Source of the DNA: Micromonospora sp. NBC_01699
Lineage (GTDB): Bacteria; Actinomycetota; Actinomycetes; Mycobacteriales; Micromonosporaceae
Length of the DNA: 64,000 bases
NCBI RefSeq assembly: GCF_036250065.1
Contig: NZ_CP109199.1
Location: 4,836,001 to 4,900,000 of the forward strand
Reading direction: 5' to 3'
Shown here: positions 36,301-48,138 of the stretch, one piece after another
Layout of the letters: every line of letters starts with the position of its first letter
Numbering within the stretch: the stretch's first letter is position 1
Position numbers and translations under genes: made by a program
Notes under the pieces: generated by a model
Database searches by the model: none
What the model saw: the letters and a program-made list of their open reading frames with translations, nothing else
Told to the model about the DNA's origin: nothing

Positions 36301-39300
36301 CGTCTGGATCTCGGCCAGCATGATGTCCATGCCGGTGTGGTCCTCGATCATGTGGTGGGCGCGGACCAGGGCCAGCCAGCGGTCGCTGCCCGGCACCGCG
36401 GCGAGGTGGACGTCCAGCAGCGGCGCCCGGCCCAGGTCCATCCAGAGCCCGACCTGCTCGGCCAGGGCGGCGGACGGGTCGTCCGCGTCCGGCAGCACGA
36501 CCTCGGTCACGGGCAGACCGGCGGTACGCCACACGACCTGCACCGGCGTGTCGAGTCCTTCCCAGACGATGCCGGTGCGGTAGATGTCGTGCCGGTCGAC
36601 CACCTGCTGTACCGCCGCGAGGAAGGTGTCGAGTCGCTGCCGGGAGTCGAACTCCACCACGGTCGGTGTGACGTACGCGTCGACTCGGCCGTCGGCGGCG
36701 AACAGGTGGTGGAACAGCAGCCCTTCCTGGAGCGGGGCGAGGGGATAGACGTCGGCCACGTTGGCCGCGCCGCCGTCGACGGTGGCGACGATCCGGTCGA
36801 TCTGCTCCACGGTGAGCGTGACGAGGGGCAGCATCTCCGGGGTGACGACCGTGGCGCCGGCCGGGATCGCGTTGGCCGGCACGGTCACCTGGTGGGCATC
36901 CGCGGCGGTGGCCAGACCGGCCGGGGTTGGCGTCTGGAACAGCGCTCGGACGGCGACCGACATGCCGCGTTGGCGCAACCACTCGACCAGCCGGACGACC
37001 AGCAGGGAGTGTCCACCCAGGGCGAAAAAGTCGTCGTCGACACCGACCTCCGGCAGGCCGAGCAGGTCGGCGAAGCCGGCGCAGAGCAGTTCTTCCCGGG
37101 CGTTGGCCGGAGTGCGGCCGCGGCCGGCCAGACCGGCGAAGTCGGGTGCGGGCAGGGCCCGCTGATCGAGCTTCCCACTCACCGTCACCGGCAGGTCGTC
37201 AAGCACCACCACCGCGGCCGGCACCATATGCCCCGGCAGCCGCTCCGCGACGAACCCACGCACCCGGCCCGGCAACCCGTCAACATCCCCACCATCGGCA
37301 ACCGCATAAGCAACCAGGCGCCGGTCACCCACCACATCCGTATGCACCACCACCACCGCCCGAGCAACACCCGGACAGGCCGCAACCGCCGCCGCCACCT
37401 CACCCAACTCGATCCGGAACCCACGAATCTTCACCTGATCATCAACCCGGCCCAAAAACTCCAACCGCCCCCACACATCCCACCGCACCACATCACCCGT
37501 CCGATACATCCGCTCACCCACACCACCGAACGGACACGCCACAAACCGACCCGCCGACAAACCCGCCCGCCCCAAATACCCACGAGCCACACCCGCACCC
37601 GCCAAATACAACTCACCACCCACACCAACCGGCACCGGCCGCAACAAAGCATCCAACACATACGCCCGCGTATTCGCAATCGGCACACCCACCAACGGCC
37701 GCTCACCAACGGCCACCGACAAACCCAACGCATCCACGCTGTACTCCGTCGGCCCATACAACGGCACAAACAACATCCCCACCACACCCCGCAACCGATC
37801 CCACAACCCAGAACCAACCGCCTCACCACCCAACAACAAAACCTCCGGCGGCCCCTCCAACAACCCATCAGCCACCAACTGCTCCGCATACGTCGGCGTC
37901 ACATCCATCACACCCACACCCACCTCAACCACATACCGCACCATCGCCGCCGTATCCCGCCGCACCTCATCAGAAATGACGTGCAACTCATGCCCCGCCA
38001 CCATCCACAACAACCCCTCCCACGACGTGTCAAAAGACAACGACGCCGTCAACGCCACCCGCAACCGACGACCCACAAAACCCGCCATCGTCCCCGCACG
38101 ATGGAACGCAAACAAATTCCGCAACCCACCATGAGTCACCACCACACCCTTCGGCCGACCCGTCGACCCCGACGTATAAATCACATACGCCGCCGACTCC
38201 GCACCCACCACCACCGGCAAAGAATCGGACGACACAGCCGCCCATTCCACGCCGACCCCCGGATCGTCCAACGCCAAGACCGGAACACCCGCCGGCACGG
38301 CGCTCACCGACTCCGACAACGTCACGACCACCACCGGCGCCGCGTCCGCCACCATCAAATTGATCCGCTCAACCGGATACTGCACATCCAGCGGCAGGTA
38401 CGCCCCACCCGCCTTCAACACCGCCAGAATCGCCACCACCACGTCCACATCCCGTGGTAGCAACAGACCCACCACCGATTCCGGACCCACTCCACGACCG
38501 ACCAACAACCGGGCCAACCGATTCGCCCGCCGATCCAACTCCACAAAACTCAGAGCCACCTCCCCACACACCACCGCCGTCGCCTCCGGCGACAACACCA
38601 CCTGAGCCTCGAACACCTCCAACACCAACGGCGCCCCCACCGCCACCGCAGTCTCGTTCCACTCCACCAACACCCGCCGCCGCTCATCAACATCGAGTAC
38701 GTCCACGGCATTGACCGGTGACGTCGGGTCGGCCAGCACGGTATTCAGGACGCGGATGAAACGCCGCGCGAGCGTCTCGACCGTCGCCGGGTCGAACAGG
38801 TCCGCGGCGGCGACGAGGATGCCGCTCATACCGGTCGGTGCGCCTGCGTCGTCGAAGGTCTCGCCGAACGTCACGTCCAGGTCGAACTTCGCGGCCGGCG
38901 TCGCGTGGGGCAGGGAGTCGGCGGCCGTGCCCGACAGCACCAGCGCGGCGTCGGCGGTGTTCTGGAGGGTGAGCATCACCTGGAACAGCGGGTTGCGCGC
39001 CATCGACCGGGCGGGGGCCAGTTCCTCGACGAGTCGTTCGAACGGCACGTCCTGATGCTCGAACGCCGCCAGGTTCGTCCCGCGTACCCGGGTCAGCAGT
39101 TCGGCGAACGAGGGGTCGCCGGAAACGTCGGTGCGCAGCACCAGCGTGTTGACGAAGAAGCCCACGGCGTCATCGAGGGCGGCGTCGATGCGGCCGGCGA
39201 CCGGCGCACCGATCGGCAGGTCGGTGCCGGCTCCCAGCCTGGACAGCAGCACGGCGAGGGCGGCCTGGAGCACCATGAACACGGTTGCGCCCTCGGCCCG

Positions 39301-42300
39301 GGCCACGTCGCGCAGTCTGGTGTGCAGTTCGGCCGGCAGCGAGAGCGGCACGGCGTGGCCGGTGTAGCCGGCGGCCGCCGGGCGGGGCCGGTCGAACGGC
39401 AGGTCGAGCTCCTCGGGCGCGCCGGCGAGCGCCTGCCGCCAGTACGCGACCTGCCGGGACAGCAGGCTGTCCGGATCGTCGGCCGCGCCGAGCAGGTCGC
39501 GCTGCCAGAGCGCGTAGTCGGCGTACTGCACGGGCAGCGGCTTCCACAGGGGTGCGCTGCCCTGCCGGCGGGCGGCGTAGGCGATGGAGAGGTCCCGGGC
39601 CAGCGGCTCCATCGACCAGCCGTCGCCGGCGATGTGGTGCACGACAATGGCGAGCACCTGCTCGTCCGGGCCGGTTTCGAACAGCCAGGCCCGGATCGGC
39701 ACCTCACGGGAAAGGTCGAACGGGTACGACGCCGCGGCGCTGACCGTCTCGGCGACCGCTTCGGGTGCCACCGACCGGACGGACAGCTCCCACGGCAGGT
39801 CCTCGGGGTCCAGCACCCGCTGGTACGGCTCGCCGTCGGCGGTGACGACGACCGTACGCAGCACCTCGTGCCGGCCCAGCACGTCACGCAGCGCGGCGCC
39901 CAGCGCGGGCCGGTCGACCGGTCCGGACAGCCGCAGCACGACCGGCATGTTGTAGGTGCCGGACGGCCCTTCCAACTGCCCGATGAACCAGAGCCGGTTC
40001 TGGGCGTACGACAGTGGCAGACGCTCCGGCCGCTGCCCGGCCACCAGCGCGGGGCGCGCGGTGCCGGCGCTGCTCAGTCGTTGCGCAAGCCGGGCCGGGG
40101 TGGGCGCGTCGAACAACGCGGGCAGCGGGACCTCGACGCCGAACAGGCTCCGGACCCGGCTGATCAAACGCACTGCCAGCAGCGAATGCCCACCCAGGGC
40201 GAAGAAATCGTCGTCCGCCCCGACCCGTGGCAGGCCCAGTATCTCGGCGAACGCGGTCGCCACCAGGTCGGCGCGCGGATCCACGCCACCACGACCGGCA
40301 CCCACCGACAGCACCGGCGCCGGCAGCGCCGCCCGGTCCAGCTTGCCGTTCGCCGTCACCGGCAACACGTCGAGGGCCACCACGGCGTCCGGGACCATGA
40401 ACTTCGGCAGCCGCCGGCCCACGAACTCCCGTACGCCGTTGCCGTTGCCACCCACGACATAGGCGACCAGCTTGTCGTCACGCACGACGACGGCCGCCCG
40501 GACGACGTCCGGGTGCGCGGCCACCACGGCCTGTACCTCGCCCAACTCGATCCGGAAGCCACGCAGCTTCACCTGGTCGTCGGCGCGGCCCAGGTACTCC
40601 AGCCGCCCCTCGGCATCCCAGCGCACCAGGTCACCGGTGCGGTACATCCGCTCACCCGGCTCGTGGGGGCAGGCGACGAACCGCTCGGCGGTCAGCCCGG
40701 CCCGGTTGACGTAGCCCCGGGCGAGCTGCGCCCCGGCGAGGTACAGCTCACCGGCCACCCCCGGCGGCACCGGGCGCAGCGCGGCGTCCAACACCAGCGT
40801 GCGGGTGTTGGCCACCGGTCGGCCGATGAGCGGCCGCTCGCTGTCGGCCACGTCGAGCCAGACCGCGTCGACCGTCGCCTCGGTGGGGCCGTAGAAGTTC
40901 ACACACCGCACACCGTCGGCGGCCCGGAACGCGGACCACAACGACGCGCCGACCGCCTCACCACCGAACATGACAATCTGCGGCGCGACGGCCAGCAGGC
41001 CGTCAGCGACCAGTTCCTCGGCGTACGTCGGCGTGACGTCCAAGAAGCCGATGCCGTGCTCACGCACGTAGCCGACCATCGCGGCCGGATCACGGCGGGT
41101 CTCGTCGGCGATCACGTGCAGCTCGTGCCCGGCAACCATCCACAGCAACGCGTCCCAGGAGGTGTCGAACGACAGCGACGCCGTCAACGCCGCGCGTACC
41201 CGACCGGACGCTCCGGCGAACAGCCCGAACCGGTGCAACCCGAACAGGTTGCGCAGATTGCCGTGCGTGACCGCGACGCCCTTCGGCCGCCCCGTCGAGC
41301 CCGAGGTGTAGATGACGTAGGCGAGGTCGCCGGCCCGCGTACCGACCGCCGGCGGACCGGGGGGCGCCGCCGCCAGCTCCGCCGCGACGCCCGCGTCGTC
41401 GAGCGGGAGCGTCGGCACTCCGGCCGCAGCGAGTCCGGCGAGCGCCGATGACGTCACGACCGTCGTCGCGGCCACGTCCGTGACCAGGAAGGCAATCCGC
41501 TCGGCCGGGTACTCCGGATCGATCGGCAGGTACGCCCCACCGGCCTTGAACACCGCCAGGATCGCCACCACCGCGTCCAGCCCGCGCGGCAACAGCACGC
41601 CCACCACCGACTCCGGACCGACACCTCGGCCCCGTAACACCTGCGCCAGCCGGTTCGCCCGCTCGTCCAGGTCGGCGAAGCTCAGGGCCGCGCCCTCGTA
41701 CACCACCGCCGTCGCGTCCGGCGTCGTCGCCGCCTGCGCGGTGAACACCTCCGGCACGAGTGGCGCCGCCACCTCGACGGCCGTCTCGTTCCACTCGACC
41801 AGCACCCGCCGCCGCTGGTCGATGTCGAGCACGTCGACCCGGCCGAGGGCGATGTCCGGTCCGCCGTCCAGCACCGCCTCCAGCGCGGCGACCAGCGCGC
41901 CGGTCGCTGTGCCGAGTTGCGCGCCCACGGCCGCCGGGTCGATGGGGGCGACCGCCTCCACCTCCACCGCCAGGCTGGCGCCGTCGTCGTCGACCGAGAC
42001 CGACAGCGGGTAGTTGGTGTACTGCTCGGTGACGAGTACGCGGATGCCGTCGACGGGCTGCGCCGCTCCGGTCGGCGCGTTGTGCCGGTAGTTGAACAGC
42101 GCGGTGAACAGCGGCGTGTTGGCCGGGACACCGCTGGCCTGCTGGGCGGTGGCCAGCGAGGCGTGCTCGTGTTCGAGCAGCCCGGCGAGTTGGTCACGCA
42201 TCGCGTCGACCGCCGCTCGTACGCCGACGCTCGCCGTACGGACCCGCACCGGCAGGGTGTTGATGAACGGGCCCGGCACCCGGTCGGCGCCCGCGCCGCC

Positions 42301-45300
42301 GTTCATCCGGCCGAACACGACGGTGCCGAACACCACGTCGTCACGGCCGCTGACCGCGGCGACGACCCGCGCCCAGGCGACGTGCAGGACGGTCGCCGGG
42401 CTGACCGACAGCTGCCGGGCGACCCGACGCAGCCGCTCGTCCAGGTCCGCCGGCACCGGGGTGACCGACCGGGTCAGGGCGGTGCCGTCGCCGTGCACGT
42501 CGAGCACCCCGTACGGGGCGGTCGGTTCGTCCACGTCGTTGAGTAGCGCGGCGAAGTAGCGCTCGTGGGCGGCGGTGTCCGTCGCGCCGCGCGCCCGGGC
42601 GACGAAGTCGCGGAACGGCAGCGCGGCCGGCAGCGCGGCCGGCAGCGCGGCGTCGGATCCGGACAGCACCGTACGGACCTCGTCGAGCAGCACCTCCAGG
42701 CCGAGGTGGTCCTGGGACAGGTGGTGCACGCGGACCAGGCCGAGCCAACCGGTGCCGTCCGGCTTCGCCGCGACGTGCAGGTCGAGCAGGGGCGCCCGAC
42801 CCACGTCCATCCTGCGGCCGGCGGCCACCCGCAACGCCGCCACCGGGTCGCCGGCATCCACGGCGACCGTCACCACCGGCAGCGTCGCCCGTCGCCAGAC
42901 GACCTGCACCGGCTCGGGCAGGCCGTCCCAGACCACCGAGGTGCGGTAGATGTCGTGCCGGTCGATCACCCGTTGCAGGGCGGCGGTGAAGTCGTCCAGG
43001 CGCCGCCGGGTGTCGAACTCGACCACGGTGGGCGTGACGTACGCGTCGACCCCACCCGCGGTGAGCAGGTGGTGGAACAGCAGTCCCTCTTGCAGCGGGG
43101 CGAGGGGGTAGATGTCGGCGACGTTCCCGGCGCCGCCGTCCACGGTGGCGACGATCCGGTCGAGCTGCTGCGGGGTGAGCGTGACCAGCGGCAGCATCTG
43201 CGGCGTCAGCTCGGTGGCGCCGGCCGGGATCGCCCGCGGCGGGACCGGCGCCTGGGCGGTGATGTCAGCCGCCGCCCGCGCCAGGCCGGCCGGGGTCGGC
43301 GTCTGGAACAGGGCGCGCACCGGCACCGACATCCCCCGCTGGCGCAGCCATTCGACCAGCCGGACGACCAGCAGGGAGTGCCCGCCGAGGGCGAAGAAGT
43401 CGTCGTCGACGCCGACCAGGGGCAGGCCGAGTACGGCGGCGAAGCCGGCGCACAGCAGCTCCTCCCGGGCGTCCGCCGGTGCGCGGCCGGCGCCCGCCGC
43501 CGCGGCGAAGTCGGGGTCGGGCAGCGCCGCACGGTCGAGCTTGCCGCTGACCGACAGCGGAAGCGTGTCCAGGGCGAGGACGGCGGCGGGGACCATGTAG
43601 TCGGGCAGGACGGTGGCGACGTGCGCGCGGACCGCCGCCGGCAGCGCGGCACGGTCGGCGCCGTCGACCGGTACGACGTAGGCCACCAGGCGTCGTTCGC
43701 CGGCCGGGTCCTGCCAGGCGACCGCCGCTGCCTGGGCGACCTGCGGGTGGCCGGCGATCGCGGCGCGCACCTCGCCCAGCTCGATGCGGAAGCCGCGCAC
43801 CTTGACCTGGTCGTCGTCGCGGCCGAGGAACACCAGTTGCCCGTCCACGGTCCAGCGGGCCCGGTCGCCGGTGCGGTACAGCCGTGATCCGGCCGGATCG
43901 AACGGGTCGGCGACGAACCGCTCGGCGGTCGGCGCCGGGCGTCGCACGTAGCCACGGGCCAGGCCGGAGCCGGCAACGTAGAGGTCCCCGGCCACGCCCG
44001 GCGGCACCGGGTTGAGCCATCGGTCGAGCACGTACATCCGGGTGTTGGCGATCGGCCGGCCGACCGGCACGGTGCCGCCGGCCACCAGCTCCGGGGTGAG
44101 CCGGGTGGTGGCCACGCCGATGGTGGTCTCGGTCGGGCCGTAGTGGTTGAAGATTGGGCGCTCACCGGCGGCTTCGATGAGCTGCCGGACCCAGCCGGCG
44201 GGCGCCGCCTCGCCGCCGAGTACGAGGGACCGGGCCGGAATCACCGCGGCGACGCCACGGGATGCCGACAGGGCGGCCAGGTGCGACGGCACCGCCTTGA
44301 GGTGGTCGATGCGATGCCGGGTCAGGTAGTCGGTGACCGCGGCCGGGTCGGTGCTGGCGTCCTCGCCGAGCACGTGCAGCTGCCCGCCGTGGACCAGGCT
44401 GGCGAACAGTGTGGTGTTGCCCAGGTCGGTGGTGTGTGCCTGGAGCAGGGCGTACCGGCCGCCGGCCGCGCCGAAGCCGACCCGGTCCGGGACGGACGAC
44501 AGGTAGTTCGCCAGCGACGCGTGGGTCACCGCGACGCCCTTGGGGGTGCCGGTCGATCCGGAGGTGTAGATGACGTACGCCAGCGCATCCGCAGACCCGC
44601 TGACCCGGGGTGACGTGGCGTCGGCGGCGGCGATCGCGGCGACCACCGCCGGGTCGTCCAGCACCAGGGTGGGTACGGCCGCGCCGGTACGGTCGCCGGC
44701 GGTGTTTGCCGTGCTCGGTACCACCGCCGCAGCGGTGTCCGCCGTGCTCAGTACGACCGCCGCGGCGCTGTCGGCCAGCAGGAACGCCTGCCGCTCGGCC
44801 GGCTGCCGGGCATCGATCGGTAGGTATGCGGCGCCCGCCTTCCACGTGGCCAGGATCGACACGATGGTGTCCACGCCCCGGTGCAGCCGGAGCGCCACCA
44901 CCGACTCGGGGCCGACGCCGAGCGTCAGCAGGTGCCGCGCCAGCCGGTTGGCCCGTGCGTCCAACTCGGCGTAGGACACCTCGACGCCGTCGCAGACCAC
45001 GGCCGTCGCGTCCGGGGTACGGGCGACCTGCGCCTCGACCCGTTCGATGACCGAGGCGGCGGGCAGCGCGACGGCGGTGTCGTTCCACTCCTCGATCACA
45101 CGGCGCCGCTCGTCGGCGTCGAGCACGGTGAGCGCGCTCAGCCGGACGTCAGGGTCCCCGGCCACCGTGTCGAGCAGGCCACCGAGGCGGTCCGCGAGCC
45201 GCTGCGCCGACCCGGCGTCGAACAGGTCCGCCGCCACGGTGATCCAGCCGGTGATGCCGGCCGGCTGCCCGGCCGGGTCGTACGTCTCCGACACGCTCAC

Positions 45301-46458
45301 GCTCAGGTCGAACTTCGCCGGGTCGGGCCCGGCGGGCAGGTCGACGACCCGCACACCGTCCAGGTCGAGGACCGCTTCCTCCTGGTTGAGCACGGTCAGC
45401 ATCACCTGGAAGAGCGGGTGCCGGGCCAGCGACCGGGCGGGGGCCAGCTCCTCGACCAGCCGCTCGAACGGCATGTCCTGGTTGGCCAGCGCCCCCAGCC
45501 CGTTCTCCCGGGCCTGCCGTACCAGCTGGGCGAACGTCGGGTCGCCGGACAGGTCGCTGCGCATGACCAGGGTGTTGACGAAGAAGCCGACGAGGTCGCG
45601 CAGCGCCACGTCGGTACGCCCGGCGACCGACACGCCGATCGGAATGTCGGTGCCCACGCCCAGCCGGGACAACAGCGCCGCCAGGGCCGCCTGGAGCACC
45701 ATGAAGACCGTCGCACCCTCGGTACGGGCCACGCGGCGCAGCCGGGTGTGCACCGCCGCCGGCACGGTCACCCGGACGCTGTGCCCGCGATGGCTGGCCA
45801 CCGCCGGTCGCGGACGGTCGACCGGCAGGGTCAGCTCCTCCGGCATACCGGCCAGCGCTGTACGCCAGTGGGCAAGTTGGCGGGACACGATGCTGTCCGG
45901 GTTCCGGTCGTCGCCGAGCAGTTCCCGCTGCCACAGGGCGTAGTCGGCGTACTGCACCGGCAGCGGTTCCCAGTCCGGCGCCGTGCCGGCGCACCGCGCC
46001 GCGTACGCGACGGAGACGTCGCGCGCCAGCGGGCCGCGCGACCAGCCGTCGCTGGCGATGTGGTGCGTGACGACCACGAGGGCGTGCTCGTCCGGGCCGG
46101 CGGAGAACAGCCACGCCCGGATGGGCACCTCGCAGGACACGTCGAAGGTTTGCTCGGTCGCGGCCTCGGCCGCCTCGGTCAGCGCCTGCGGGGCGTCGGC
46201 GGGCAGGTCGACGACCCGCAGTTCCCAGTCCAGTTCCTCGATGCCGACGATCCGCTGCACCGGGTCGCCGTCCACGGTCGGGAAGACGGTGCGCAGCGAC
46301 TCGTGACGTCCGATGACGTCGCGCAGCGCGGCGGCCAGCGCCTCCCGGTCCACCCGTCCGGACAGCCGGAGCGCGACGGGGACGTTGTACGTGGCGCTGG
46401 GCCCGTGCAGCTGCTCGATGAACCACAGCCGGCGCTGGGCGAACGACAACGGGATCAT
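24166..46458 (-). CDS. NRPS-B: seven-module nonribosomal peptide synthetase
   Basis: This is a 7430-residue synthetase with seven complete modules and no docking domain, TE or free-standing E domain. Approximate residues: B1 C-A(Asp)-T 1-1063; B2 dual E/C-A(DTDDMGFVDK)-T 1066-2144; B3 C-A(DTEDLGLVDK)-T 2146-3184; B4 dual E/C-A(DADVMGLVYK)-T 3186-4259; B5 C-A(Asp)-T 4263-5323; B6 C-A(DVFSVAVVYK)-T 5324-6364; B7 dual E/C-A(Ser)-T 6366-7430. Every T has GGHSL and every C or dual domain has an HHxxxD core. The N-terminal C is LCL type and the C-terminus ends [13 protein letters not shown], so it should receive from NRPS-A and hand on to NRPS-C. Its TGA overlaps the NRPS-C ATG by one base (TGATG), implying coupled translation. 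Confidence 0.97.
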   Translation of the reverse strand: MIPLSFAQRRLWFIEQLHGPSATYNVPVALRLSGRVDREALAAALRDVIGRHESLRTVFPTVDGDPVQRIVGIEELDWELRVVDLPADAPQALTEAAEAATEQTFDVSCEVPIRAWLFSAGPDEHALVVVTHHIASDGWSRGPLARDVSVAYAARCAGTAPDWEPLPVQYADYALWQRELLGDDRNPDSIVSRQLAHWRTALAGMPEELTLPVDRPRPAVASHRGHSVRVTVPAAVHTRLRRVARTEGATVFMVLQAALAALLSRLGVGTDIPIGVSVAGRTDVALRDLVGFFVNTLVMRSDLSGDPTFAQLVRQARENGLGALANQDMPFERLVEELAPARSLARHPLFQVMLTVLNQEEAVLDLDGVRVVDLPAGPDPAKFDLSVSVSETYDPAGQPAGITGWITVAADLFDAGSAQRLADRLGGLLDTVAGDPDVRLSALTVLDADERRRVIEEWNDTAVALPAASVIERVEAQVARTPDATAVVCDGVEVSYAELDARANRLARHLLTLGVGPESVVALRLHRGVDTIVSILATWKAGAAYLPIDARQPAERQAFLLADSAAAVVLSTADTAAAVVPSTANTAGDRTGAAVPTLVLDDPAVVAAIAAADATSPRVSGSADALAYVIYTSGSTGTPKGVAVTHASLANYLSSVPDRVGFGAAGGRYALLQAHTTDLGNTTLFASLVHGGQLHVLGEDASTDPAAVTDYLTRHRIDHLKAVPSHLAALSASRGVAAVIPARSLVLGGEAAPAGWVRQLIEAAGERPIFNHYGPTETTIGVATTRLTPELVAGGTVPVGRPIANTRMYVLDRWLNPVPPGVAGDLYVAGSGLARGYVRRPAPTAERFVADPFDPAGSRLYRTGDRARWTVDGQLVFLGRDDDQVKVRGFRIELGEVRAAIAGHPQVAQAAAVAWQDPAGERRLVAYVVPVDGADRAALPAAVRAHVATVLPDYMVPAAVLALDTLPLSVSGKLDRAALPDPDFAAAAGAGRAPADAREELLCAGFAAVLGLPLVGVDDDFFALGGHSLLVVRLVEWLRQRGMSVPVRALFQTPTPAGLARAAADITAQAPVPPRAIPAGATELTPQMLPLVTLTPQQLDRIVATVDGGAGNVADIYPLAPLQEGLLFHHLLTAGGVDAYVTPTVVEFDTRRRLDDFTAALQRVIDRHDIYRTSVVWDGLPEPVQVVWRRATLPVVTVAVDAGDPVAALRVAAGRRMDVGRAPLLDLHVAAKPDGTGWLGLVRVHHLSQDHLGLEVLLDEVRTVLSGSDAALPAALPAALPFRDFVARARGATDTAAHERYFAALLNDVDEPTAPYGVLDVHGDGTALTRSVTPVPADLDERLRRVARQLSVSPATVLHVAWARVVAAVSGRDDVVFGTVVFGRMNGGAGADRVPGPFINTLPVRVRTASVGVRAAVDAMRDQLAGLLEHEHASLATAQQASGVPANTPLFTALFNYRHNAPTGAAQPVDGIRVLVTEQYTNYPLSVSVDDDGASLAVEVEAVAPIDPAAVGAQLGTATGALVAALEAVLDGGPDIALGRVDVLDIDQRRRVLVEWNETAVEVAAPLVPEVFTAQAATTPDATAVVYEGAALSFADLDERANRLAQVLRGRGVGPESVVGVLLPRGLDAVVAILAVFKAGGAYLPIDPEYPAERIAFLVTDVAATTVVTSSALAGLAAAGVPTLPLDDAGVAAELAAAPPGPPAVGTRAGDLAYVIYTSGSTGRPKGVAVTHGNLRNLFGLHRFGLFAGASGRVRAALTASLSFDTSWDALLWMVAGHELHVIADETRRDPAAMVGYVREHGIGFLDVTPTYAEELVADGLLAVAPQIVMFGGEAVGASLWSAFRAADGVRCVNFYGPTEATVDAVWLDVADSERPLIGRPVANTRTLVLDAALRPVPPGVAGELYLAGAQLARGYVNRAGLTAERFVACPHEPGERMYRTGDLVRWDAEGRLEYLGRADDQVKLRGFRIELGEVQAVVAAHPDVVRAAVVVRDDKLVAYVVGGNGNGVREFVGRRLPKFMVPDAVVALDVLPVTANGKLDRAALPAPVLSVGAGRGGVDPRADLVATAFAEILGLPRVGADDDFFALGGHSLLAVRLISRVRSLFGVEVPLPALFDAPTPARLAQRLSSAGTARPALVAGQRPERLPLSYAQNRLWFIGQLEGPSGTYNMPVVLRLSGPVDRPALGAALRDVLGRHEVLRTVVVTADGEPYQRVLDPEDLPWELSVRSVAPEAVAETVSAAASYPFDLSREVPIRAWLFETGPDEQVLAIVVHHIAGDGWSMEPLARDLSIAYAARRQGSAPLWKPLPVQYADYALWQRDLLGAADDPDSLLSRQVAYWRQALAGAPEELDLPFDRPRPAAAGYTGHAVPLSLPAELHTRLRDVARAEGATVFMVLQAALAVLLSRLGAGTDLPIGAPVAGRIDAALDDAVGFFVNTLVLRTDVSGDPSFAELLTRVRGTNLAAFEHQDVPFERLVEELAPARSMARNPLFQVMLTLQNTADAALVLSGTAADSLPHATPAAKFDLDVTFGETFDDAGAPTGMSGILVAAADLFDPATVETLARRFIRVLNTVLADPTSPVNAVDVLDVDERRRVLVEWNETAVAVGAPLVLEVFEAQVVLSPEATAVVCGEVALSFVELDRRANRLARLLVGRGVGPESVVGLLLPRDVDVVVAILAVLKAGGAYLPLDVQYPVERINLMVADAAPVVVVTLSESVSAVPAGVPVLALDDPGVGVEWAAVSSDSLPVVVGAESAAYVIYTSGSTGRPKGVVVTHGGLRNLFAFHRAGTMAGFVGRRLRVALTASLSFDTSWEGLLWMVAGHELHVISDEVRRDTAAMVRYVVEVGVGVMDVTPTYAEQLVADGLLEGPPEVLLLGGEAVGSGLWDRLRGVVGMLFVPLYGPTEYSVDALGLSVAVGERPLVGVPIANTRAYVLDALLRPVPVGVGGELYLAGAGVARGYLGRAGLSAGRFVACPFGGVGERMYRTGDVVRWDVWGRLEFLGRVDDQVKIRGFRIELGEVAAAVAACPGVARAVVVVHTDVVGDRRLVAYAVADGGDVDGLPGRVRGFVAERLPGHMVPAAVVVLDDLPVTVSGKLDQRALPAPDFAGLAGRGRTPANAREELLCAGFADLLGLPEVGVDDDFFALGGHSLLVVRLVEWLRQRGMSVAVRALFQTPTPAGLATAADAHQVTVPANAIPAGATVVTPEMLPLVTLTVEQIDRIVATVDGGAANVADVYPLAPLQEGLLFHHLFAADGRVDAYVTPTVVEFDSRQRLDTFLAAVQQVVDRHDIYRTGIVWEGLDTPVQVVWRTAGLPVTEVVLPDADDPSAALAEQVGLWMDLGRAPLLDVHLAAVPGSDRWLALVRAHHMIEDHTGMDIMLAEIQTILAGRGADLPAPAPFREFVAQARGGVSDEEHERYFAALLGDVDEPTAPYGLLDVRGDGTGQTYARIGLDNTVTSRLREVARTLGTSPATLMHVAWARTLAALSGRDDVVFGTVLFGRMNAGAGADRVPGPFINTLPVRVRTGRVGARAAVAAMRDQLAGLLEHEHAPLATAQRASGLPGDAPLFTSLFNYRHSTAADPDPALDGVSVVYSREYHNFALSVSVSDDGDGIALTIDGVPAIDPYEVGALLATTTTGLLTALESADDVALNTVDVLDAAALRRVLVDWNDTAAEVAPQFLPEVYAARAAAMPDATAVVFRDASLTFAELATRANQLARLLADRGVGPESVVGLMLERGLDAVAAILAVWRAGAAYLPIDPEYPAEQIAFMIADAAPALLLVSTRTADAVPAGAPVLVLDAPSTVDEPADTPTDNPVPPRHAEQPAYIIYTSGSTGRPKGVVVTHRGLRNLYGVHTSRFIPAATDGRKRVAFTSSLSFDASVDPLLWLAAGHELHVVADDVRRDTAATVAYVRDRGIQVIDVITSTYAERLVADGLLAAPPEIMMLGGEAVTPQIWADLRAADGVRCVNLYGPTEITVYATSLDSTDSDRPLIGRPVANTRTLVLDAALRPVPQGVAGELYLAGAGLARGYLRRSGLTAGRFVACPYGGSGERMYRTGDLVRWTDGGRLEYLGRTDDQVKLRGFRIELGEVQAAVAAYPEVVQAAVVLRDDRLVAYVVGGDGTGIREFVGRRLPAHMVPAAVVALDALPTTANGKLDRAALPAPTLSVSAARGGADPRAELVASAFAEVLGLPRVGVDDDFFALGGHSLLAVRLLSRLRSVFGVEVSLRVLFEAPTPTRFAARLTDAGAGRPALVPWERPERLSLSFAQRRLWFINQLEGPTAAYNMPVVLRLSGAVDAAVLDAALRDVVGRHEVLRTVFPTVDGEPYQRVLPMDGLAWRLERVETGDVEAAVAEAAAYAFDVSVEVPIRAWLISGEVLVVVVHHIAGDGWSMAPLAQDVSTAYAARQRGAEPEWVPLPVQYADFALWQRAVLGDETDPRSLVSRQLGYWREALAGVPEELALPHDRPRPAVASHRGFSVPVDVPAAVHARMVETARAHGVTVFMVMQASLAVLLSRLGAGLDVPIGSAHAGRTDEALDNLVGFFVNTLVLRADLSGDPSFAELLVRVREAALAGAEHQDVPFERLVEELAPARSMARHPLFQVVLTKTDTVDAVLDLPGVEASGLGSGTSAVKFDLDVLVGEVFDADGGPAGLRGTVTVAADLFDAPFADRVSAGWVRVLDTVTGDPSLRLHAVDVLDEAERHRVLVEFNDTATDAEAELVVASFARRVVETPDAVAVVADGERTTYGELDARANRLARYLLAQGVGPESVIALSLPRGVELVTAILGVWKAGAAYLPIDTQQPVDRMAYMLRDSLAVLLLTTEDLVDDLPAGKVRIVALDGAMTAAHLAMAESTAPSVSRRPGDLAYVIYTSGSTGQPKGVAVTQGALANYVASVPDRLGFAARGGRYALLQAQVTDLGNTVLFASLARGGQLHVLPEEAVTDPVTVGGYLAEHRIDHLKAVPSHLMALGAAGRLEDVIPAGSLVLGGEAAPAEWVAELVAAAGDRGVFNHYGPTETTIGVTTTRLDGGQVVPIGEPIANVRTYVLDAGLRPVPVGAPGELYVAGAALARGYLRRPGLTAERFVACPYGTAGRMYRTGDRVRRLADGRLVFLGRVDEQVKIRGFRVEPGEIQSVLARCPGLDQVAVVARPDVRGELRLIAYVVSDDDVDGVVEQVRRYAGQRLPEHLVPSAVVVLDVLPLTSNGKLDRRALPEPDLAASAGAGREPANEREQLLCAAYAEVLGVEGVGVDDDFFDLGGHSLLAVRLISRIRALLGVEVEIRALFETPTVAGLAATLPDPEDDSTDSVGRPVLTARPRPERIPLSSGQRRLWFINQLEGPSPVYNVSNAVSLAGPVDPAVIEAALRDVIGRHEALRTLFPTVDGEPVQRIVPADQLDWRVRHEMVADDEIDAAVGRWQSYAFDLAVELPIRTWLFSTDADRHVLLVVMHHTAGDGWSWTPLARDFSTAYAARGNGAAPDWTPLPVQYADYALWQHELLGDGQDPDSLLARQVAYWRDNLSGAPEELNLPFDRPRPVVLSDRGHRVSVQLPADVHADLARLARAEGVTVFMALQAALAVLLSRHGAGTDIPIGTAVAGRTDEALNDLVGFFVNTLVIRGDLSGNPEFTEVLRRVRETSLAAFAHQDVPFERLVEELAPTRSLARNPLFQVMLTLQNQEEAVLDVAATDVAADSGGTFAGEVAEATARFDLDFSLQEMVDESGRPAGIRGSVVAAADLFEPESLRRLTDRFVRVLRLVSADPGLRLGAVDVLDEVERRRVLVEWNGSVVERVGVTVSGLFEAQVARTPDALAVVCGDVALTYAELDSRASGLAGFLSARGVGPESVVGVCLPRGVDLVVAVLGVLKAGGAYLPIDPGYPVERVAFMVGDAVPVVVVTSSVVEGVLPRGIVRVSVDDRVDGGGFVGCSGLRGEHPAYVMFTSGSTGRPKGVVVEHRSVVDLLGWAVGRFGGGGFSRVLASTSLSFDVSVFELFGPLVCGGCVEVVADLLELVGGGREWDVSLVSAVPSALVRVLGGGGVGARVGVVVLAGEALSERVLGEVRLALPGVRVANVYGPTEATVYSTEWFADGVVGGVPPIGRPLDNVGVYVLDAGLCPVPVGVVGEFYLSGVGLARGYLGRAGLTGERFVANPFEVGGRMYRTGDLVRWGVGGLVEYVGRSDDQVKVRGFRIELGEVEVVVAGHPDVVEVAVVAWEDSTGDRRLVAYVVPVSGVDRGGLSVGVRAYVSGRLPGHMVPAAVVVVDGLPLSAVGKLDRRALPVPDFAANAGVGVGVGRGPSNAREELLCAGFAVVLGLESVGVDDDFFALGGHSLLVVRLVEWLRQRRMSVPVRALFQTPTPAGLAAAGAGRGQVRVPTNAIPVDAVPITPEMLPLVALTPEQIDRVVATVDGGAGNVADIYPLAPLQEGLLFHHLLAQGGRDAYVLPTVVRFDRRELLDGFLAALQRVIDRHDVFRTAILWEGLDSPVQVVWRHATLPVTEVAVAGADPVAELLAAGETAMDLGRAPLIEVHRTAVPGGDEWLALVRVHHLVQDHTGLDLLIAEVRAVMAGRDDALAPVVPFREFVAQARGGVAEEEHERYFADLLGDVDEPTAPYGVLDVRGDGTGQRHASAALGAALAGQLRRVARSLGTSPATLLHVAWARTVAVLSGRDDVVFGTVLFGRMNAGAGADRAPGPFINTLPVRVRTGDLNVRAAVSAIRDQLAGLLEHEHASLALAQRSSGVAPETPLFTSILNYRHNAAQETTEAEAVETTGTDGIQVVFSRENTNYPLTASVDDNGDAIYLTVDAATPIDAHSVASLLRTVIGNLVTALEADGELSLRSVDALDEAGRRQLVVGWNDTEVSYPVNGTLPDLFAGRVAASPDAVAVVFEGEPFTYAELDARANRVARYLRAVGVGPESVVGVRMDRGLDLVVALLGVLKAGGAYLPVDPGYPAERVAVMLADAGATLVLDSITGLDGPVPETVVDLCVDHPAYVLFTSGSTGRPKGVVVSHAGIVNRLRWMQDRFGLSAADRVLQKTPFTFDVSVWEFFWPLVEGATLVVARPGGHRDPGYLAELIRTQQVSTVHFVPSMLEAFLPVAESCTGLTRVICSGEALPAGVRDRFLAVLPDVELHNLYGPTEASVDVTAVRCEPGVPVTIGSPVANTRTYVLDSGLQPVPVGVAGELYLAGVQLARSYVNRAELTAERFVACPYGGSGERMYRTGDLVRWTDNGQLEYLGRTDDQVKIRGFRIELGEVRAAVVASPDVTQAAVAVRDDRIVAYVVGAADPAKVREHVARRLPGYMVPAAVVTLDALPLTSSGKLDLRSLPAPDFAGTAGSGRAPANPREEALCAAFAQVLGLERVGVDDNFFTLGGHSLLAIRLISRIRTVLDVELGLRDLFDAPTVAQLAQRIPAEKSSRPALRPMRERKDS
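27365..30486 (-). other. Module B6: C(LCL)-A(small residue?, DVFSVAVVYK)-T
   Basis: The C core is HHTAGDGWS. The pocket reads D235 V236 F239 S278 V299 A301 V322 V330 Y331. It looks like a small-residue pocket, perhaps Ala, but I am not certain. The A domain is very Gly/Val-rich and has markedly different codon use (see composition finding). A dual E/C domain follows, so the residue would be D if chiral. Confidence 0.72.
30422..33941 (-). repeat. 3.5-kb segment homologous to D3-D5 (copy in B4-B6)
   Basis: This is the partner of 275-3797. The match stops abruptly inside the A domain of B4 (near 33941) and shortly after the start of the B6 condensation domain. Confidence 0.8.
30490..33670 (-). 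other. Module B5: C(LCL)-A(Asp)-T
   Basis: The C core is HHIAGDGWS. The pocket is DLTKVGHIGK, matching Asp. The segment from the B4 carrier domain through this module to the start of B6 is homologous to the D3-D4-D5 segment. The RIRALLG-type T domain is followed by LCL, predicting L-Asp, unlike B1. Confidence 0.85.
33680..36900 (-). other. Module B4: dual E/C-A(DADVMGLVYK)-T
   Basis: The dual domain has [19 protein letters not shown] and the core [11 protein letters not shown]. The A domain has one extra residue around position 278 ([11 protein letters not shown] where relatives have LDVTPTYAE), so position 278 is V or D. M299 G301 L322 V330 Y331 follow. The code is unassigned. The next C is LCL. 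Confidence 0.72.
36905..40020 (-). other. Module B3: C(LCL)-A(cationic, DTEDLGLVDK)-T
   Basis: The C core is HHIAGDGWS. The A domain has the same pocket as A2 and is nearly identical in DNA sequence (37130-38708 against 60090-61668). The T domain is the WLRQRG type before a dual E/C domain, so here the residue should be D, while the same A domain in A2 feeds an L position. Confidence 0.78.
37130..38708 (-). repeat. Copy 1 of a 1.57-kb A-domain repeat (module B3)
   Basis: It matches 60090-61668 at a constant offset of 22960 with roughly a dozen substitutions I can see. It spans almost exactly the A domain, from its C-terminal end to the C-A linker, so the unit exchanged is a whole A domain. 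Confidence 0.9.
40025..43260 (-). other. Module B2: dual E/C-A(cationic?, DTDDMGFVDK)-T
   Basis: The dual domain has [12 protein letters not shown] and the core [11 protein letters not shown], the most divergent second core of the nine. The pocket has Asp at 235, 239, 278 and 331, pointing to a basic side chain; identity is open. The dual domain carries a short tandem repeat at 42617-42650. The next C is LCL, so an L residue is expected. Confidence 0.72.
42617..42650 (-). repeat. 12-bp tandem repeat inside the B2 dual E/C domain
   Basis: There are 2.8 copies of a GC-rich 12-base unit. It adds Ala-Ala-Leu-Pro repeats to a loop where other dual domains have a single copy. It is in frame and probably harmless. 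Confidence 0.75.
43270..46458 (-). other. Module B1: C(LCL)-A(Asp)-T
   Basis: The C core is HHIASDGWS. The A pocket reads D235 L236 T239 K278 V299 G301 H322 I330 G331 (DLTKVGHIGK), the known Asp code of surfactin-type synthetases. The WLRQRG-type T domain and following dual E/C domain predict D-Asp. Confidence 0.88.
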
Positions 46459-46891
46459 CGTGACTCCTTCTGGCATCGCATGCCCGCGACGCCGGCCTCG
46501 CTGGATGTTCGGTTCCTTGTACGGACACGCCGCGAACGGGCGCGGTCCCGGTCGACTGCGGTACACCGCGGGTCCGGTCGCGCTCCGACGGACCGTGGAT
46601 ACGGGAGTCCCGGCCCGCCGGGGTGACGACGGCGACGCGCTCGACGGCCCGCATCCGGAGCCATCATCTGGGCGCGGACCGGATTCGTCACGAGGTAAGC
46701 CCTGCCAACCGCGGCGGGCTGCGGAACCCCCGTCGACCGGGTATCGGGCCATCGACCGTGGACCCGCGTACGGCGATCACCGCCGCGCCGCCGGCCGTCC
46801 GACGTGGTCGGTTTCGGCGAACGCGTCCAACTGCTGCCCGTCGACAGTTGAACCGACCCGGCCGGCGTACGGATTCGGTTGGAGCGGTCCG
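46459..46891. other. 433-bp gap between aminotransferase and NRPS-B
   Basis: I see no supported gene. The NRPS-B frame stays open upstream to 46752, but that extension is Arg/Pro-rich low-complexity sequence with no homology to a condensation domain. A small inverted repeat CAACTG-11-CAGTTG (46828-46850) could be an operator half-site pair, at low confidence. A promoter for the B-C-D operon could lie here; no clear -35/-10 is visible. Confidence 0.4.
46464..46469 (-). promoter_or_regulatory. Ribosome binding site fixing the NRPS-B start
   Basis: AAGGAG lies five bases before the ATG at 46458, which begins [13 protein letters not shown]. This is the same spacing as in NRPS-D. It excludes the longer frame that opens at 46752. 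Confidence 0.85.
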
Positions 46892-48076
46892 TCAGCGCCG
46901 TCCGCCGACGGCGGCGGCGTGCGTGAACGTGACCAGACGGCGTACGCCCTCCTCCAGGGCACTGTCGTCGGCGGTGAGGGAGACCCGTACCCAGCCACCG
47001 CCGCGCGCGCCGAAGGTGGAGCCGGGGGCGACCAGCACCCGCTGCGAGCGCAGCAGCTCGCGGGTCCAGTCCCAGTCACCGCCCTGGCCGCCCTCGTCGG
47101 GCGGCGGGTCGGTGACCCGGGCGAAGACGTAGAAGGCGCCCTGCGGCTCGACGTACGGGATTCCGGCGTCCCGCAGCGTCCGGGTAACGCTGGCCCGCCG
47201 CCGCAGGAGGCTGGTCCGCAGGTCGGTGACCACCTGCTGCGGTCCCTGGAGGGCGGCCACGGCACCGGCCTGGGCGGCGATGTTCACGCAGCAGATCGAC
47301 ATCTCCTGTAACCGGAGGCAGAGCGCGGCCAACGCCCGTGGCACCACCAGGTAGCCCACGCGCATGCCCGGGATCGCGAAGGTCTTGGAGAAGCTGAAAG
47401 AGCTGATGACGCGTTCGCCGTCGAGGGCGGCCGGGCTGAGGTGGCGGCCGGTAAACCGGAACGACTCGTAGCACTCGTCGGAGATCACCCACAGGTCGTG
47501 TCGCCGGGCCAGCTCGACGACGCCCTGCATGGTCTGCGCCGACAGCACCACGCCGTGCGGGTTGGCCGGCGAGTTCACCACGATGGCAATGGTGGCCGGG
47601 CCGATGCTGCGCTCCAGGTCGGCGAGCTGCTCGGCGGCGGAGTCGTCGGCCGACAGCGCGTAGGGCCGCGCCACGCCGCCGAGCGACCGGGTCGCCATCG
47701 CGTAGTTCGGCCAGCCCGGGTCCGGCACCAGCACCTCCTGCCCGGGTGCCAGGATCGTGGCCAGCGCGAAGTGGACGCCCTGGGCGGCACCGGCAGTCAC
47801 GACGATCTGCTCGGTGCCGACCCGGATGTCGTTCTGTCGGGCCAGTTTGGCCTGGATCGCCTCGACCAGGTCCGGTTCGCCGCGGTTCGGCCCGTAGCGG
47901 GCGGCGCCCCGGCGTACGGCCTGTTCGACGGCGGTGACCACGTGGTCGGGCGAGGGGTGGTCCGGCGCCCCGATGTGCAGGGCGATCTCCGGTCCCGGTA
48001 TCTCCTGAAGCCACTCGCTGATGGCCCGGAAGCCGGACCGGCCCACCGCCTGCGCGTACGCGCCGACTGACGGCAT
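46892..48076 (-). CDS. Class I/II PLP-dependent aminotransferase
   Basis: This is a 394-residue fold-type I aminotransferase. Visible active-site elements are RYGPNRGEPDLVEAI near residue 60, NSPANPHG (PLP phenolic-oxygen Asn), SDECYESF (Asp and Tyr of the PLP site), SKTFAIPGMRVGY with the Schiff-base Lys, and the C-terminal substrate-carboxylate Arg in WVRVSL. A strong AGGAGG site (48082-48087) lies five bases before the ATG, 62 bases after the upstream lyase gene. It probably aminates a 2-oxo acid, perhaps made by the neighbouring lyase, to give an amino-acid building block for one of the unassigned modules. It lacks the look of the arginine-oxidising MppP group. The substrate is not predictable from the sequence. 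Confidence 0.88.
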   Translation of the reverse strand: MPSVGAYAQAVGRSGFRAISEWLQEIPGPEIALHIGAPDHPSPDHVVTAVEQAVRRGAARYGPNRGEPDLVEAIQAKLARQNDIRVGTEQIVVTAGAAQGVHFALATILAPGQEVLVPDPGWPNYAMATRSLGGVARPYALSADDSAAEQLADLERSIGPATIAIVVNSPANPHGVVLSAQTMQGVVELARRHDLWVISDECYESFRFTGRHLSPAALDGERVISSFSFSKTFAIPGMRVGYLVVPRALAALCLRLQEMSICCVNIAAQAGAVAALQGPQQVVTDLRTSLLRRRASVTRTLRDAGIPYVEPQGAFYVFARVTDPPPDEGGQGGDWDWTRELLRSQRVLVAPGSTFGARGGGWVRVSLTADDSALEEGVRRLVTFTHAAAVGGRR

Positions 48077-48138
48077 CTATACCTCCTAAGGGTTTCTCCG
48101 CCAGCTCGGCGACCGTGACGAACGGCCCGCGGCGTGGG

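Noticed and set aside
32341-38460. Plus-strand open frame of 2039 codons, and similar ones at 37-4932, 5515-8640 and 24337-24984
   Set aside because: They have the same composition artefact as the other antisense frames, no ribosome site and no recognisable motif.
46459-46752. 98-residue N-terminal extension of NRPS-B starting at 46752
   Set aside because: The extension is low-complexity Arg/Pro sequence without homology. The ATG at 46458 has a proper AAGGAG site and begins exactly like NRPS-C and NRPS-D.
46892-48076. Arginine oxidase/hydroxylase of the enduracididine pathway (MppP type)
   Set aside because: Its motifs are those of ordinary class I aminotransferases, and no MppR-like partner is present in the window.
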